Shown piece after piece: positions 34,791 through 43,248 of a stretch of 64,000 nucleotides of DNA. The notes under the pieces are model-generated. The model saw nothing but the letters and a program-made list of their open reading frames with translations. It searched no databases and was not told the DNA's origin. Position numbers and translations under genes: made by a program. The stretch is from the NCBI GenBank assembly GCA_032160165.1, contig JAVHWA010000023.1, forward strand, positions 29,622 through 93,621, given 5' to 3'. The stretch's first letter is position 1. Each line of letters starts with the position of its first letter. This stretch comes from QHXM01 sp032160165. Its GTDB lineage: Bacteria > Acidobacteriota > Blastocatellia > Pyrinomonadales > Pyrinomonadaceae.

Positions 34791-35423
34791 ATGACACAAC
34801 GAATAGCAATTCTCATCTCCGGTCGTGGCTCGAACATGTTGGCGTTGGCTTATGCCGTTTCTGATGGCCGGATCCCGGGGGCAGAGATCGCGATCGTAAT
34901 CAGCGATCACTCCGATGCGCATGGCCTCGTGCACGCGGCCCATCGCGGTATTTCCACCCTCGCAATCGAGCGTGCGGGGCGAACTCGGGAAGAGCACGAA
35001 AATGAGATCATGCTCGCTCTGCAAGAGCGCGAGGTCGACTTCGTTTGTCTTGCCGGCTTTATGCGACTGCTTTCGCCGTGCTTCATCGAAGCTTTTCCAA
35101 ATCGGATTCTGAACATTCACCCCAGCCTGCTTCCTGCGTTCCCCGGTCTCGACGCGCAGCGGCAAGCGCTCGAACATGGTGCGAAGATGAGCGGCTGCAC
35201 GGTGCATCTGGTTGACGAAACTCTCGACGCCGGCCCGATCATCATTCAACGCGTCGTGCCAATCCTCGACGACGACACAACAGAAACTTTGAGCGCTCGC
35301 ATTCTAGGGGAAGAGCACGAGGCCTACGCGGAAGCGGTCGCTCTCATCGTGAGCGGAAACTACATAATCGAAGGGCGTCGCGTTCGGCCCCTCTCAAAAA
35401 CACGGGGGAAGGGCGGGAATTAA
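34791..35423 (+). CDS. purN: Phosphoribosylglycinamide formyltransferase
   Basis: Folate-dependent GAR transformylase, third step of purine synthesis. The 210 residues contain the phosphate-binding start RIAILISGRGSNMLAL, the folate-site phrase FVCLAGFMRLLSP, the catalytic NIHPSLLPAFPGLDAQRQAL and HLVDETLDAGPIIIQRVVP. Complete. The stop codon TAA is shared with the start of the next repeat. Confidence 0.96.
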   Translation: MTQRIAILISGRGSNMLALAYAVSDGRIPGAEIAIVISDHSDAHGLVHAAHRGISTLAIERAGRTREEHENEIMLALQEREVDFVCLAGFMRLLSPCFIEAFPNRILNIHPSLLPAFPGLDAQRQALEHGAKMSGCTVHLVDETLDAGPIIIQRVVPILDDDTTETLSARILGEEHEAYAEAVALIVSGNYIIEGRRVRPLSKTRGKGGN

Positions 35424-35541
35424 CCACAGAGGACGAGTTGAGTTATGAATTTTGAGTTTAAGTGAAAGACCAAAGCTGTCTTGAATTCAACTTTCAGAAT
35501 TCTTCCTTTACTCTGTGATCTCTGTGTCCTCTCCGGTTCAA
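35421..35541. repeat. AACCACAGAGG inverted repeat after purN
   Basis: Begins taaccacagaggacgagttg at the purN stop codon and ends tctgtgtcctctccggttca at about 35541. Inner words gaattttgagtttaagtga and cttgaattcaactttcagaa are also roughly complementary. Same family as 31912-32167. Confidence 0.7.
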
Positions 35542-35554
35542 TTGGTATCCTGAA

Positions 35555-35743
35555 ATGACAGATGATCGGCTCGGAGGGCTGGCTTTAATTGCGATAGGGA
35601 TTGTTCTAATCATATTTGCTGACGCCATCGGGCGCTTTGACGCACGGATATTCAAGACCAAACCGAGACCGTTTCAAATGATCAACTTCTTCGGAGGCCT
35701 GTCAGGCATCCTCATCGGGATCATCGTTCTAATACTTGGCTAG
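35555..35743 (+). CDS. Small two-helix membrane protein
   Basis: Unknown, 62 residues, with two hydrophobic helices (LALIAIGIVLIIFADAI and FFGGLSGILIGIIVLILG) joined by a basic loop KTKPRPFQ. The start ATG 35555 follows the repeat by about 13 bases. Likely a real small inner-membrane protein; no homologue known to me. Confidence 0.55.
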   Translation: MTDDRLGGLALIAIGIVLIIFADAIGRFDARIFKTKPRPFQMINFFGGLSGILIGIIVLILG

Positions 35744-35794
35744 TGAATATTTGTGCAGATCCGAATGAATAGTGGAAACCAGCAGGATCAGGAA

Positions 35795-36154
35795 ATGACG
35801 AAAGTAAACATCGAACAGAAGCTCTCCCTTTTTAACGACCACTGGAGGCCCAAGATCGTGGGAGAACTAAACGGTCAGTACGTTAAGCTGGTAAAGTTCC
35901 AGGGGCCATTCGTCTGGCACCATCACGACCACGAGGATGAAATGTTCTTTGTCGTGAAGGGGCGCTTTCGCATGGAGTTTGAAGACCGAAACGAGTGGAT
36001 CGAAGAAGGTGAGTTCATTATCGTTCCCCGCGGCGTCGAGCACAAACCAGTTGCCGACGAAGAAGCGCACGTCCTGCTCTTCGAACCGGTCTCGACTCTG
36101 AATACCGGCAATGTCGAAAGCGAGCGGACGGTACCGGAACTGGAAACGATTTGA
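35795..36154 (+). CDS. Cupin-domain protein
   Basis: A single-domain small beta-barrel of 119 residues. Cupin motif 1 is HHHDHEDEMFFVVKGRFRME (two or three His plus Glu metal ligands) and motif 2 is IIVPRGVEHKPVADEE. Such proteins serve as dioxygenases, isomerases or mannose-6-phosphate-isomerase-like proteins; this one resembles the stand-alone 'cupin_2' type and its substrate is unknown. ATG 35795 is preferred over an earlier in-frame start, since MTKVNIEQKL is the usual opening. Confidence 0.85.
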   Translation: MTKVNIEQKLSLFNDHWRPKIVGELNGQYVKLVKFQGPFVWHHHDHEDEMFFVVKGRFRMEFEDRNEWIEEGEFIIVPRGVEHKPVADEEAHVLLFEPVSTLNTGNVESERTVPELETI

Positions 36155-36231
36155 GTGAGATGACCTAACCGATTCACCAATCACTCGAACTAACCCGAAG
36201 TCTTTTCATGAAGGTGGATCGTCCTTGTCCA

Positions 36232-37152
36232 TTATCCCTGGCCTATCTTTCGCTTTCCCAACTCGACGGCCTTGTTGAATGACGCATAAACGGCTTTCGA
36301 GAGCACTGTCCGCAGAGAGCCCTTTTCCATTTGATAGATAGCTTCGGCGCTGGTCCCTCCTGGCGATGTCACCATGTTGCGTAGCTCGGCCGGATGTTTG
36401 CGAGATTCCTGCGCGAACAGGACCGAGCCGAGCATAGTTTGCAAGACAAGCTCCTGCGCCACGTGGCGAGAAAACCCCATGTGCACGCCCGCATCTACCA
36501 GGGCTTCCATGACGAGAAAGACGTACGTCGGCCCCGTCGCGGAAAGCGCCGTCGCCATATCAATCATCCTCTCGCTCTCGACGTACAGCTCGCGACCCAG
36601 GGCAGCGAGCATGGCGCGCACTTGCTCGTGCTGAGGAGGGCTGACCTCGGCAGTCGCCGTCCACGCGGTCATCCCTTGTCCGATCTGGGCCGGCGTGTTC
36701 GGCATCGCACGCACTACTGCCGGATGATGAAGTTCCGAAGCAATGGTCTCGAGGCGCGCGCCTGCCACAATCGAGAGCACTAGCTGATCGGTTTGCAAAG
36801 CGCCCTGTAATTCCCCTAACACAAGTCCGAGGCGTTGAGGCTTAACCGCCAGTATGACTATTGAGCGGGAGTAAGCTGACGTAGATTCATCGGATGATTG
36901 CCGGAGGGCAGCGGTGTCTCGGTTGCTTTCGATAACATCGATACCGTACCTCTTCACCAGGTCCTCGCGCCGGGCAGCTCGCGGATGGCTGCCTTTGATT
37001 TGGTCTTTGGTCACCAGGTTTTGTCTGAGCAGTCCGGCGATGATGGCTTCGGCCATGTTCCCGCAGCCGATAAACGACAATTGCGTCCCCCGAAGAGGAC
37101 TCGTGTGGAGTTCAGAGAGTTGATCGTTTACCTGCGAATTATTCATCACCAT
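36232..37152 (-). CDS. proC: Pyrroline-5-carboxylate reductase
   Basis: Last step of proline synthesis, NAD(P)H-dependent reduction of P5C. The 306-residue product has a polar extension of about 20 residues, then the Rossmann motif LSFIGCGNMAEAIIAGLL. ILAVKPQRLGLVL and the family signature RAMPNTPAQIGQGMTAW follow, and the C-terminal LSATGPTYVFLVMEALVDAG with RNMVTSPGGTSAEAI holds the substrate site. The ATG at 37152 and the one at 37146 are both possible. Confidence 0.94.
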   Translation of the reverse strand: MVMNNSQVNDQLSELHTSPLRGTQLSFIGCGNMAEAIIAGLLRQNLVTKDQIKGSHPRAARREDLVKRYGIDVIESNRDTAALRQSSDESTSAYSRSIVILAVKPQRLGLVLGELQGALQTDQLVLSIVAGARLETIASELHHPAVVRAMPNTPAQIGQGMTAWTATAEVSPPQHEQVRAMLAALGRELYVESERMIDMATALSATGPTYVFLVMEALVDAGVHMGFSRHVAQELVLQTMLGSVLFAQESRKHPAELRNMVTSPGGTSAEAIYQMEKGSLRTVLSKAVYASFNKAVELGKRKIGQG

Positions 37153-37266
37153 TTACCTTTCGCCTCCGACCTTCAGATTAATGAAAGATAGCGTAGCACT
37201 GGCTGGATACGCTACTCTTCGGTTCCTAAATTTCAATTTCCTCAGGCGTCTTACCGCCTTCTCCTG

Positions 37267-37300
37267 TTTACCATTTACGATTCACGATTTACTATTCACC
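37267..37300. repeat. TTTACGA/TTCACGA heptad run upstream of tyrS
   Basis: Consecutive heptads TTTACCA, TTTACGA, TTCACGA, TTTACTA, TTCACC end five bases before the tyrS ATG (37306). The same heptads occur, inverted, before prmC (4829-4848) and, direct, at 52701-52721. No inverted partner arm is visible nearby. Confidence 0.7.
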
Positions 37301-37305
37301 AGCCA

Positions 37306-38523
37306 ATGACGATTGACGAACAACTTGCATACTTGCGCAAAGGGACCGTGGAGATAATCCGCGAAGACGACTTGCGCGCGAAGCTGGAGAAGAGCGCGCG
37401 CACCGGCGTGCCCCTTCGGGTCAAGCTGGGGGCCGATCCCACCGCTCCCGACATACACCTGGGCCACGCAGTTGTGATACGTAAGCTTCGCGCCTTTCAG
37501 AAACTCGGCCACACCGTCATCTTTCTAATAGGCGACTTTACCGGGTTGATCGGCGACCCTTCGGGGAAGAACGCTACGCGTCCACAGTTGACGCGCGCGG
37601 AGATCGCCACCAACGCGGAAACCTACAAGACACAAATCTTCAAGCTGCTTGACCCTGATCGGACTGAGATCCGTTTCAATTCGGAGTGGATGGACAAGCT
37701 CGGCTCTGACGGATTCGTGCGGCTGGCGTCGCACGTCACCGTCAAACAGATTTTGGAGCGCGACGATTTCGCAAAGCGACTCAAGGACGAGCGCCCGATC
37801 GCCCTACACGAACTGCTCTACCCGCTGACGCAGGCATACGACTCGGTTGCGCTCGAGGCCGATATAGAGCTTGGCGGAAGCGACCAGAAGTTTAATCTAC
37901 TGATGGGAAGAAATCTGCAGCGCGAGTACGAGCAGGAGGCGCAGGTTTGCGTAATCATGCCTTTGCTCGAAGGGACCGACGGCGTGCAAAAGATGTCGAA
38001 GTCGCTCGACAACTACATAGGCATAAACGAACCGCCGCAGGAGATGTTCGGCAAGATAATGTCGATCTCAGACGAGTTGATGTGGCGGTATTTCGAGCTA
38101 TGCACGGACCTGCGCCCCGACGAGATTGCGACGCTTCGCGGCGCCGCTGATGCTGGTGAGCGCAATCCGCGCGACATCAAGGTGGAACTCGCCAGGCGAA
38201 TCATCGCAGACTTCCACTCAGCGGATGAAGCGAACGCTGCCGAAGAGGAGTTTAATCGGATTTTCAGACGCAAGGAGATGCCGGCGGAAATCGAGGAGCG
38301 CACTGTGCCGTTCGGGACTTGGAAACTCGACGGGCTTTTGGTGGAGCTCGGCCTCGCTTCTTCGAAAGGCGAGGCTCGCCGTCTGATCGAACAAGGCGGC
38401 GTCTCTATAGATGGAGTGCGTTGTGATCCCAGGGAGATCAAGCCTCTCGCGTTCGGGGCGGACGAGAGGCGGTACAACATTCAAGTCGGCAAGCGCCGTT
38501 TCATTCGCGTCCGCGGAGCTTGA
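37306..38523 (+). CDS. tyrS: Tyrosyl-tRNA synthetase
   Basis: Class I aminoacyl-tRNA synthetase charging tRNA-Tyr. The 405-residue protein has the HIGH-like motif in IHLGHAVVIRKL (about 49), the KMSKS loop (KMSKSLDNYIGI, about 229) and a C-terminal S4-type RNA-binding domain (about 340-405, SSKGEARRLIEQGGVSIDG). The KMSKS spelling and length place it with the TyrZ-like branch. The start abuts heptad repeats and lacks a strong ribosome-binding site. No T-box leader is present. Confidence 0.96.
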   Translation: MTIDEQLAYLRKGTVEIIREDDLRAKLEKSARTGVPLRVKLGADPTAPDIHLGHAVVIRKLRAFQKLGHTVIFLIGDFTGLIGDPSGKNATRPQLTRAEIATNAETYKTQIFKLLDPDRTEIRFNSEWMDKLGSDGFVRLASHVTVKQILERDDFAKRLKDERPIALHELLYPLTQAYDSVALEADIELGGSDQKFNLLMGRNLQREYEQEAQVCVIMPLLEGTDGVQKMSKSLDNYIGINEPPQEMFGKIMSISDELMWRYFELCTDLRPDEIATLRGAADAGERNPRDIKVELARRIIADFHSADEANAAEEEFNRIFRRKEMPAEIEERTVPFGTWKLDGLLVELGLASSKGEARRLIEQGGVSIDGVRCDPREIKPLAFGADERRYNIQVGKRRFIRVRGA

Positions 38524-38531
38524 AGCGATAC

Positions 38532-38602
38532 AGGCGTTCAGAGTTCAAGCTTTAGCTTGCTATGTCACGCCACACCAACCTAAAGGTTGAACTCTAAACA
38601 CT
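38532..38602. repeat. Inverted repeat GTTCAGAGTTCAAGCTTTAGCTT
   Basis: Left arm gttcagagttcaagctttag (38537 on) and right arm aacctaaaggttgaactcta (38577 on) pair imperfectly around ctatgtcacgccaca. The left arm starts with two GTTCARR heptads. It begins just after the tyrS stop and ends 14 bases before the GNAT start. Confidence 0.7.
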
Positions 38603-38615
38603 TGATTTTTATTGA

Positions 38616-39188
38616 ATGACAACAGCACCCGCATCGTTCACCTCCCTCGAATCCGAGAGATTGATCCTGCGGCGTTTCACGGACGATGATCTCACGTCGT
38701 TTCTTGCTTATCTCAACGACCCGCTGGTCGCGCGATTCCAGAGCTGGAATTCATACACCGAGCAACAGGCAAGAGATGTCATAGATGGACAAAAGCAACT
38801 TGATCCCGGCATCGTGGGACGCTGGTTTACATTCGCTCTGGAACTAAAAGCGACTCGCAACCTGATTGGACATATCGCGCTCAAAATGCTTGACGATCAG
38901 CAGGCCGAGATCGGATTCACGATGTCGAGAGAGGCCCAGGGAAAGGGTCTGGCTTATGAAGCGACGACCGCAGTCCTCGATTACGTCTTCGCAACGCTCA
39001 AGCTTCATCGTGTGATAGCGATCGCGGATTGCGAGAACACAAAGTCCGTCGCACTACTAGACAGATTAGGAATGCGTCGCGAGGGTCACTTCATCAGCAA
39101 CGTCTGGTTCAAAGGCAGGTGGGGCGACGAGTATATATACGCTATCCTAAGCGGAGAGTGGATGAGCAGTCTCCGCTCGAGGCATTAG
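38616..39188 (+). CDS. GNAT family N-acetyltransferase (RimJ/RimL-like)
   Basis: A 190-residue acetyl-CoA-dependent acetyltransferase of the subgroup that modifies ribosomal protein N-termini or small molecules. It opens with LESERLILRRFTDDD and has the acetyl-CoA loop FTMSREAQGKGLAYEATTAV (QGKGLA as the R/Q-x-x-G-x-A motif). RVIAIADCENTKSVALLDRL and RREGHFISNVWFKGRWGDEY close the fold. Substrate unknown. Confidence 0.9.
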   Translation: MTTAPASFTSLESERLILRRFTDDDLTSFLAYLNDPLVARFQSWNSYTEQQARDVIDGQKQLDPGIVGRWFTFALELKATRNLIGHIALKMLDDQQAEIGFTMSREAQGKGLAYEATTAVLDYVFATLKLHRVIAIADCENTKSVALLDRLGMRREGHFISNVWFKGRWGDEYIYAILSGEWMSSLRSRH

Positions 39189-39213
39189 CACCGGTTCAAT
39201 CTTCGAAAAGAGA

Positions 39214-40032
39214 ATGTCAGCAGCCATCACAAACGAGGAGACACTAATCATCGAGACGCCCGAGCGCGTCCCGCTGCATTTCGCATTGGCCTCGATCGGC
39301 AACCGCTTCCTGGCGTGCGCATTCGACCACGCATTGCAGACCACGGCGTTCGCAATTCTCTATTACGTTTTTATGGAAGTCGCGGGCGCGCTTGCGCTCG
39401 GCGGAGCGGGGGGAGCCTCGAAATGGGTACTCGCACTATTCGGCATAGTCGCATTCGTGATCTGGGTAAGCTATTTCATTATCTTCGAGTGGCTTTGGAA
39501 CGGACAGACGCCGGGAAAGCGTTGGCTCAAGTTGCGAGTCATACGCGAAGACGGTCGGCCAATTACTTTTTGGGAAGCCATGACCAGGAACCTTCTTCGG
39601 ATCGTAGACCTCATCTGGCCTCCCTTCTATTCGATCGGTCTAATATGCGTTTTCATTAGCGGGCGCGATCAACGCGTCGGCGATCTGGTGGCCGCAACAG
39701 TGGTGGTTCGTGAACGTGAAGCGGAAGCGCCCTCGTTCAATCAGGTCTTCGATTCACCGGTCTCCGACTCCGCGCTTCGTCGCTCATTCAGACCGGTGCC
39801 GTTTACCGCCGATCTTGGCTCTCTCGGTGAGCGCGAGATAGAAGTGGTCGAAACTTTCCTTCGTCGCCGGTGGGACCTGCCTGATCAGTCGCGTATGTGG
39901 TTAGCCTGGCGCGTTGCCACTCCGATCCTCTACAAACTTCGTCCAGGTTATGAGCTCTCGACTTTCACCTACGAAGGTTTCCTCGAAGAACTGCTGCATC
40001 GCTATCGAGATAAAAACCGATTCGTCAGATGA
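39214..40032 (+). CDS. RDD family membrane protein
   Basis: Integral membrane protein of unknown transport or regulatory function. The RDD domain occupies about residues 25-165: GNRFLACAFDHALQTTAFAI (Arg and Asp of the name), a second helix WVLALFGIVAFVIWVSYFII, the loop GQTPGKRWLKLRVIREDGRP and GRDQRVGDLVAATVVV. The 100-residue cytoplasmic tail (SLGEREIEVVETFLRRRWDL) is helical and is often found in the stage II sporulation M/RDD gene pairs, though that partner is absent here. Confidence 0.88.
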   Translation: MSAAITNEETLIIETPERVPLHFALASIGNRFLACAFDHALQTTAFAILYYVFMEVAGALALGGAGGASKWVLALFGIVAFVIWVSYFIIFEWLWNGQTPGKRWLKLRVIREDGRPITFWEAMTRNLLRIVDLIWPPFYSIGLICVFISGRDQRVGDLVAATVVVREREAEAPSFNQVFDSPVSDSALRRSFRPVPFTADLGSLGEREIEVVETFLRRRWDLPDQSRMWLAWRVATPILYKLRPGYELSTFTYEGFLEELLHRYRDKNRFVR

Positions 40033-40083
40033 GCAGTGCCAGGCGCTGTCGAATCTCAGACGTTAACCTGGAAGAGATCAAGT

Positions 40084-41517
40084 TTAAGGGCTCAAGTGCG
40101 GTAACTCGGTATAGGGATTTCTTTGATTGTTTTTTCGCTTCTCATTCTCCCTGTTGAGCTGATCTTCTGCTTCTTCTTTTGAAATCCTCTTCAGACGCGG
40201 AAAGAGGAGAGCAGCCTTCTCTGGCTCAAGCTCGATGCCGACTAATGACGCTGCGCGTGACATTACCGGGTCGCGGCTGGCGGCCAGGTCTGATTGAGTC
40301 GGCAGCAGCAACTCGTCCGGCGTGACGCCGGAACCCTCCAGGCTCTTACCGTCAGTCATTATCAGATCGGCATCAGTGATGCTTAGAGCAAAGAAAGTCA
40401 GCTTGGTTAAAGGCCCAAACTCGTGCTGATAAACCATGCTCCTCATCACCTTGCCCGAGGTACGGTCGCCGATGATCGTGCCGCGTTTTTCCAGCTGGAT
40501 AGAACGCGCGAAGACTTCCGCGGCGGAGCCCGATTCACTATTGACGAGGACAACCAGCTTGCCCTTGAAGACGCGCTCTCCGCCGCGTGTCCTGGCTTTG
40601 AGTTCTTTTGTTTCCTTGCGGCGCTTGACATCAGCAATCTTGATATCAGCGTCGAAGAAGTATCCGAGAAAACGCTGGAGCGCTACGACGTATCCGCCAG
40701 GGTTATTCCGCAGATCAATAATCATACTCTTGCGCGTTTTCACTTTCTTCATCAATTCATCAATAGCTTTTTCGCTTAGATCGAATTCGGGTATCTTCCA
40801 AATGATCAGGTCATCTCCCATTTCAACATAGCGTGGGTAGCTGTTTACATCCCCGATATCTTCGATGAGTTCATTGATGATAAATTCGCTGAGGCTGAGA
40901 TTTGCCTTGCCTGCGGTTATCTGTGCGGCGATTTCCACCTCCCGTTGTTGACCATCCGGTTTCTGAATAATGACCTGCATGCGCGTCTTGGGGCGTAGAG
41001 TGTTGTACATATATTTGAACTTCCATAGGTTCTCTCGCGTCGGCCAAATTCCATCCACTGAATAAATCTCGTCGCCCACCTTGAGTCCTTTTTGCTCAGC
41101 ATCACTATTCGGCTCAACCCTGACGATGTAGCATTTATCTCCAACCGCTTGCATTTCCCACCCGTAGTTGACGTGAAAGGCCCAAGGGGGCGGGATAAAG
41201 AAAGTATGCGAGTCGTTAAAATCAATCAGCATTTGTGCGATGATGCCGTTTATCTGACCTACCGTTGTAGACTGCTCAATTTTTTCAGCAGCTAATTTGA
41301 TCCGGGCATCCAAATCAATCCCATGAAAGGTGGGATCATAATATTTATCCTTAATGTCGCTCTTAACGGACTGCAGCATTTTCTGACCGCGCTCGCGCTC
41401 CTCTTTGGTAATTGATTGCGCGTATGCGGGCCGAGCTATGGCCAGGATCCCGATTACGGAGATAGCGGCAAATATGAACGCACTGATTGAATGAGGTGAA
41501 GACTTTCGATTATTCAA
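40084..41517 (-). CDS. S41 family C-terminal processing peptidase A
   Basis: Exported serine protease of the Tsp/CtpA type. The 477 residues include a signal peptide (about 10-33, ending RPAYAQ), a helical N-domain with NDSHTFFIPPPWAFHVNYGW, a PDZ domain (about 120-205, SDAEQKGLKVGDEIYSVDG) and the catalytic core IDLRNNPGGY, NSESGSAAEVFARSIQ (Ser) and IIGDRTSGKVM (candidate catalytic Lys). The start is TTG 41517 with AAGGAG eight bases upstream. A paralogue with the Lys replaced lies directly upstream on the same strand. Confidence 0.9.
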   Translation of the reverse strand: MNNRKSSPHSISAFIFAAISVIGILAIARPAYAQSITKEERERGQKMLQSVKSDIKDKYYDPTFHGIDLDARIKLAAEKIEQSTTVGQINGIIAQMLIDFNDSHTFFIPPPWAFHVNYGWEMQAVGDKCYIVRVEPNSDAEQKGLKVGDEIYSVDGIWPTRENLWKFKYMYNTLRPKTRMQVIIQKPDGQQREVEIAAQITAGKANLSLSEFIINELIEDIGDVNSYPRYVEMGDDLIIWKIPEFDLSEKAIDELMKKVKTRKSMIIDLRNNPGGYVVALQRFLGYFFDADIKIADVKRRKETKELKARTRGGERVFKGKLVVLVNSESGSAAEVFARSIQLEKRGTIIGDRTSGKVMRSMVYQHEFGPLTKLTFFALSITDADLIMTDGKSLEGSGVTPDELLLPTQSDLAASRDPVMSRAASLVGIELEPEKAALLFPRLKRISKEEAEDQLNRENEKRKNNQRNPYTELPHLSP

Positions 41518-41653
41518 GATAAAAACTCCTTGAAATTAATTGTGGTTGGGAAATAACAGCCGCAGTTCTGAATGAAACAGAACAATGAGGGCGGCCCTGG
41601 ACGCCGGGCATACTAGCATGGCTAAGGTTGATCGCTAAAGTAAACCATCCCGA

Positions 41654-43006
41654 TCAGTCGAGTTCCAATTCCAGCGGAAAGAGAGCGCCGGCCTTTGCCG
41701 GAGAAAGTTCCGCCCCTGCGATCGCGGCTGCGCGAGAAAGGACAGGGTCGAGTCTGCCTGCAAGGTCCGCTGCGGTCGGTAGTACCTCTTCATCGGGCAT
41801 CACACCGGCATGCTCGAGACTCTTGCCGTCAGTTGGTACGAAATCTGCGTCGGTGATCGATGCACCGTAGGGGATCATGTTCCCACTGCTCATGTCTCCC
41901 AGCAGTCCGGGATGGAAGCCTGAGCGCATTACTGCTCCGGCGGTGCGATCTCCGATTACAATTCCTCGCTTCTCGAGCTGTACTGTTCGCGCAAAGAGCT
42001 CAGATGCCGAGCCTGACTTGCTGTCAACCAGCACGATCAGTTGCCCCTTGAAGGCTTTGTCGCCGCGCGTGTTGGCTTTGATGGGCTTAGTCTCTTTGCG
42101 ACGTCTCACCTCTCCGATCACGACGTCCTTGTCAAAGACATAACCAACCATGCGCTTCAACGTAACTTCGTACCCGCCGCCGTTGCCGCGCAGATCGAGT
42201 ATCAGCGTCTTGTGCTGCCGCGCCTTCTTCATCATGTCGTCGACTTTGCTTTCAGTAAGACCGAACTCCCGCAGCTTCCAAACGAGGACGTCGGCATTCA
42301 ATTCGACAGCGCGCGCAAGTTTCTTGTCGTCGTCCTGGTCTTCGTAGGCCTGATTAAACCATTGATCGAGGTTGATTTGCTTCGGTCGTTTCTCGACTTT
42401 TGCTTTCAAAGCCAGGTCCCGCGTCTCGCCGCTCGGGGTTCGAACCACGACGTGCTTTCCCGGCTGCGGTCGAAGCAGGTTGTAGTTATATTCCATTTTC
42501 CAGATCGTCTGGCGGCTTGGCTTAAAGCCATCGAGCGACACGACCTCATCGCCTGGATGTAATCCCTGCGCCTCTGCGTCGCTCTCAGGCTTAACGGCGA
42601 CCACATAGCAAGTGTCGCCGATCATCTGCATCTTCCAACCATACTTCACGTCCACCGGACGCGGGGGCGGTATAAAGAATGTGTGCGAGTCGTTGAGTTC
42701 GGCCATGGTTTGCGCAACGATTCCCATTACCTGTCCCAGGTTGGCAGCCTCTTTCATCTTGTCTTCGGAAATCTTGAATCGTGCGTTTAGATCCATCCCG
42801 TGATAGGTCGGGTCGTAGTAAAACTCCGTCAGATATTCCTTCATTAATTGAAGCATCGCCAGGCCGCGGTTGCGATCTCGCTTGAGCTCTTCAGCCGATG
42901 GCGTTTGCGCAAGAGCTGGACGAAATGACGTTAAGGCAAACAGGCAGAACGCCAGGAAGATCAACGGACGCAGGCGACTTAGCGCGGAGGAAACACTTGG
43001 TCTCAC
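41654..43006 (-). CDS. S41 family peptidase B, paralogue of the downstream gene
   Basis: A 450-residue exported protein with the same architecture as its neighbour: signal peptide (about 10-34), NDSHTFFIPPPRPVDVKYGW, a PDZ domain (GLHPGDEVVSLDGFKPSRQT) and a protease core with LDLRGNGGGYEV, DSKSGSASELFARTVQ (Ser kept) and VIGDRTAGAVM. In the last motif the Lys seen in paralogue A (SGK) is Ala (AGA). It may use another base, as tricorn/IRBP-type S41 proteins do, or be inactive. GTG 43006 has AAGGAG eight bases upstream. The pair arose by tandem duplication. Confidence 0.88.
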   Translation of the reverse strand: MRPSVSSALSRLRPLIFLAFCLFALTSFRPALAQTPSAEELKRDRNRGLAMLQLMKEYLTEFYYDPTYHGMDLNARFKISEDKMKEAANLGQVMGIVAQTMAELNDSHTFFIPPPRPVDVKYGWKMQMIGDTCYVVAVKPESDAEAQGLHPGDEVVSLDGFKPSRQTIWKMEYNYNLLRPQPGKHVVVRTPSGETRDLALKAKVEKRPKQINLDQWFNQAYEDQDDDKKLARAVELNADVLVWKLREFGLTESKVDDMMKKARQHKTLILDLRGNGGGYEVTLKRMVGYVFDKDVVIGEVRRRKETKPIKANTRGDKAFKGQLIVLVDSKSGSASELFARTVQLEKRGIVIGDRTAGAVMRSGFHPGLLGDMSSGNMIPYGASITDADFVPTDGKSLEHAGVMPDEEVLPTAADLAGRLDPVLSRAAAIAGAELSPAKAGALFPLELELD

Positions 43007-43248
43007 AGCGGGTACTCCTTCGAGGATTATATGTGGATTTGATATCGCCGGGGCCTAATCGGGGACAGAGCGTGGGGCGGCAATAACGGCCGAGATCTTA
43101 GCACGGCAACGAACGAATTTTCAAAGGCTGTGGCGCTCGGAGGTTCCCATTTTAGGTTTACCCAAAATTGACGCGTTCGAAACGCTTTGTTAAGCTTTTT
43201 GGTTTCGCACATGGTCTAATTTCTATTCATGAAAGGTCACTAAGCATT

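Noticed and set aside
37200..37305. Possible T-box or other leader upstream of tyrS
   Set aside because: No T-box sequence or specifier-loop architecture seen; the space is filled by TTTACGA heptads and the gap to proC is short.
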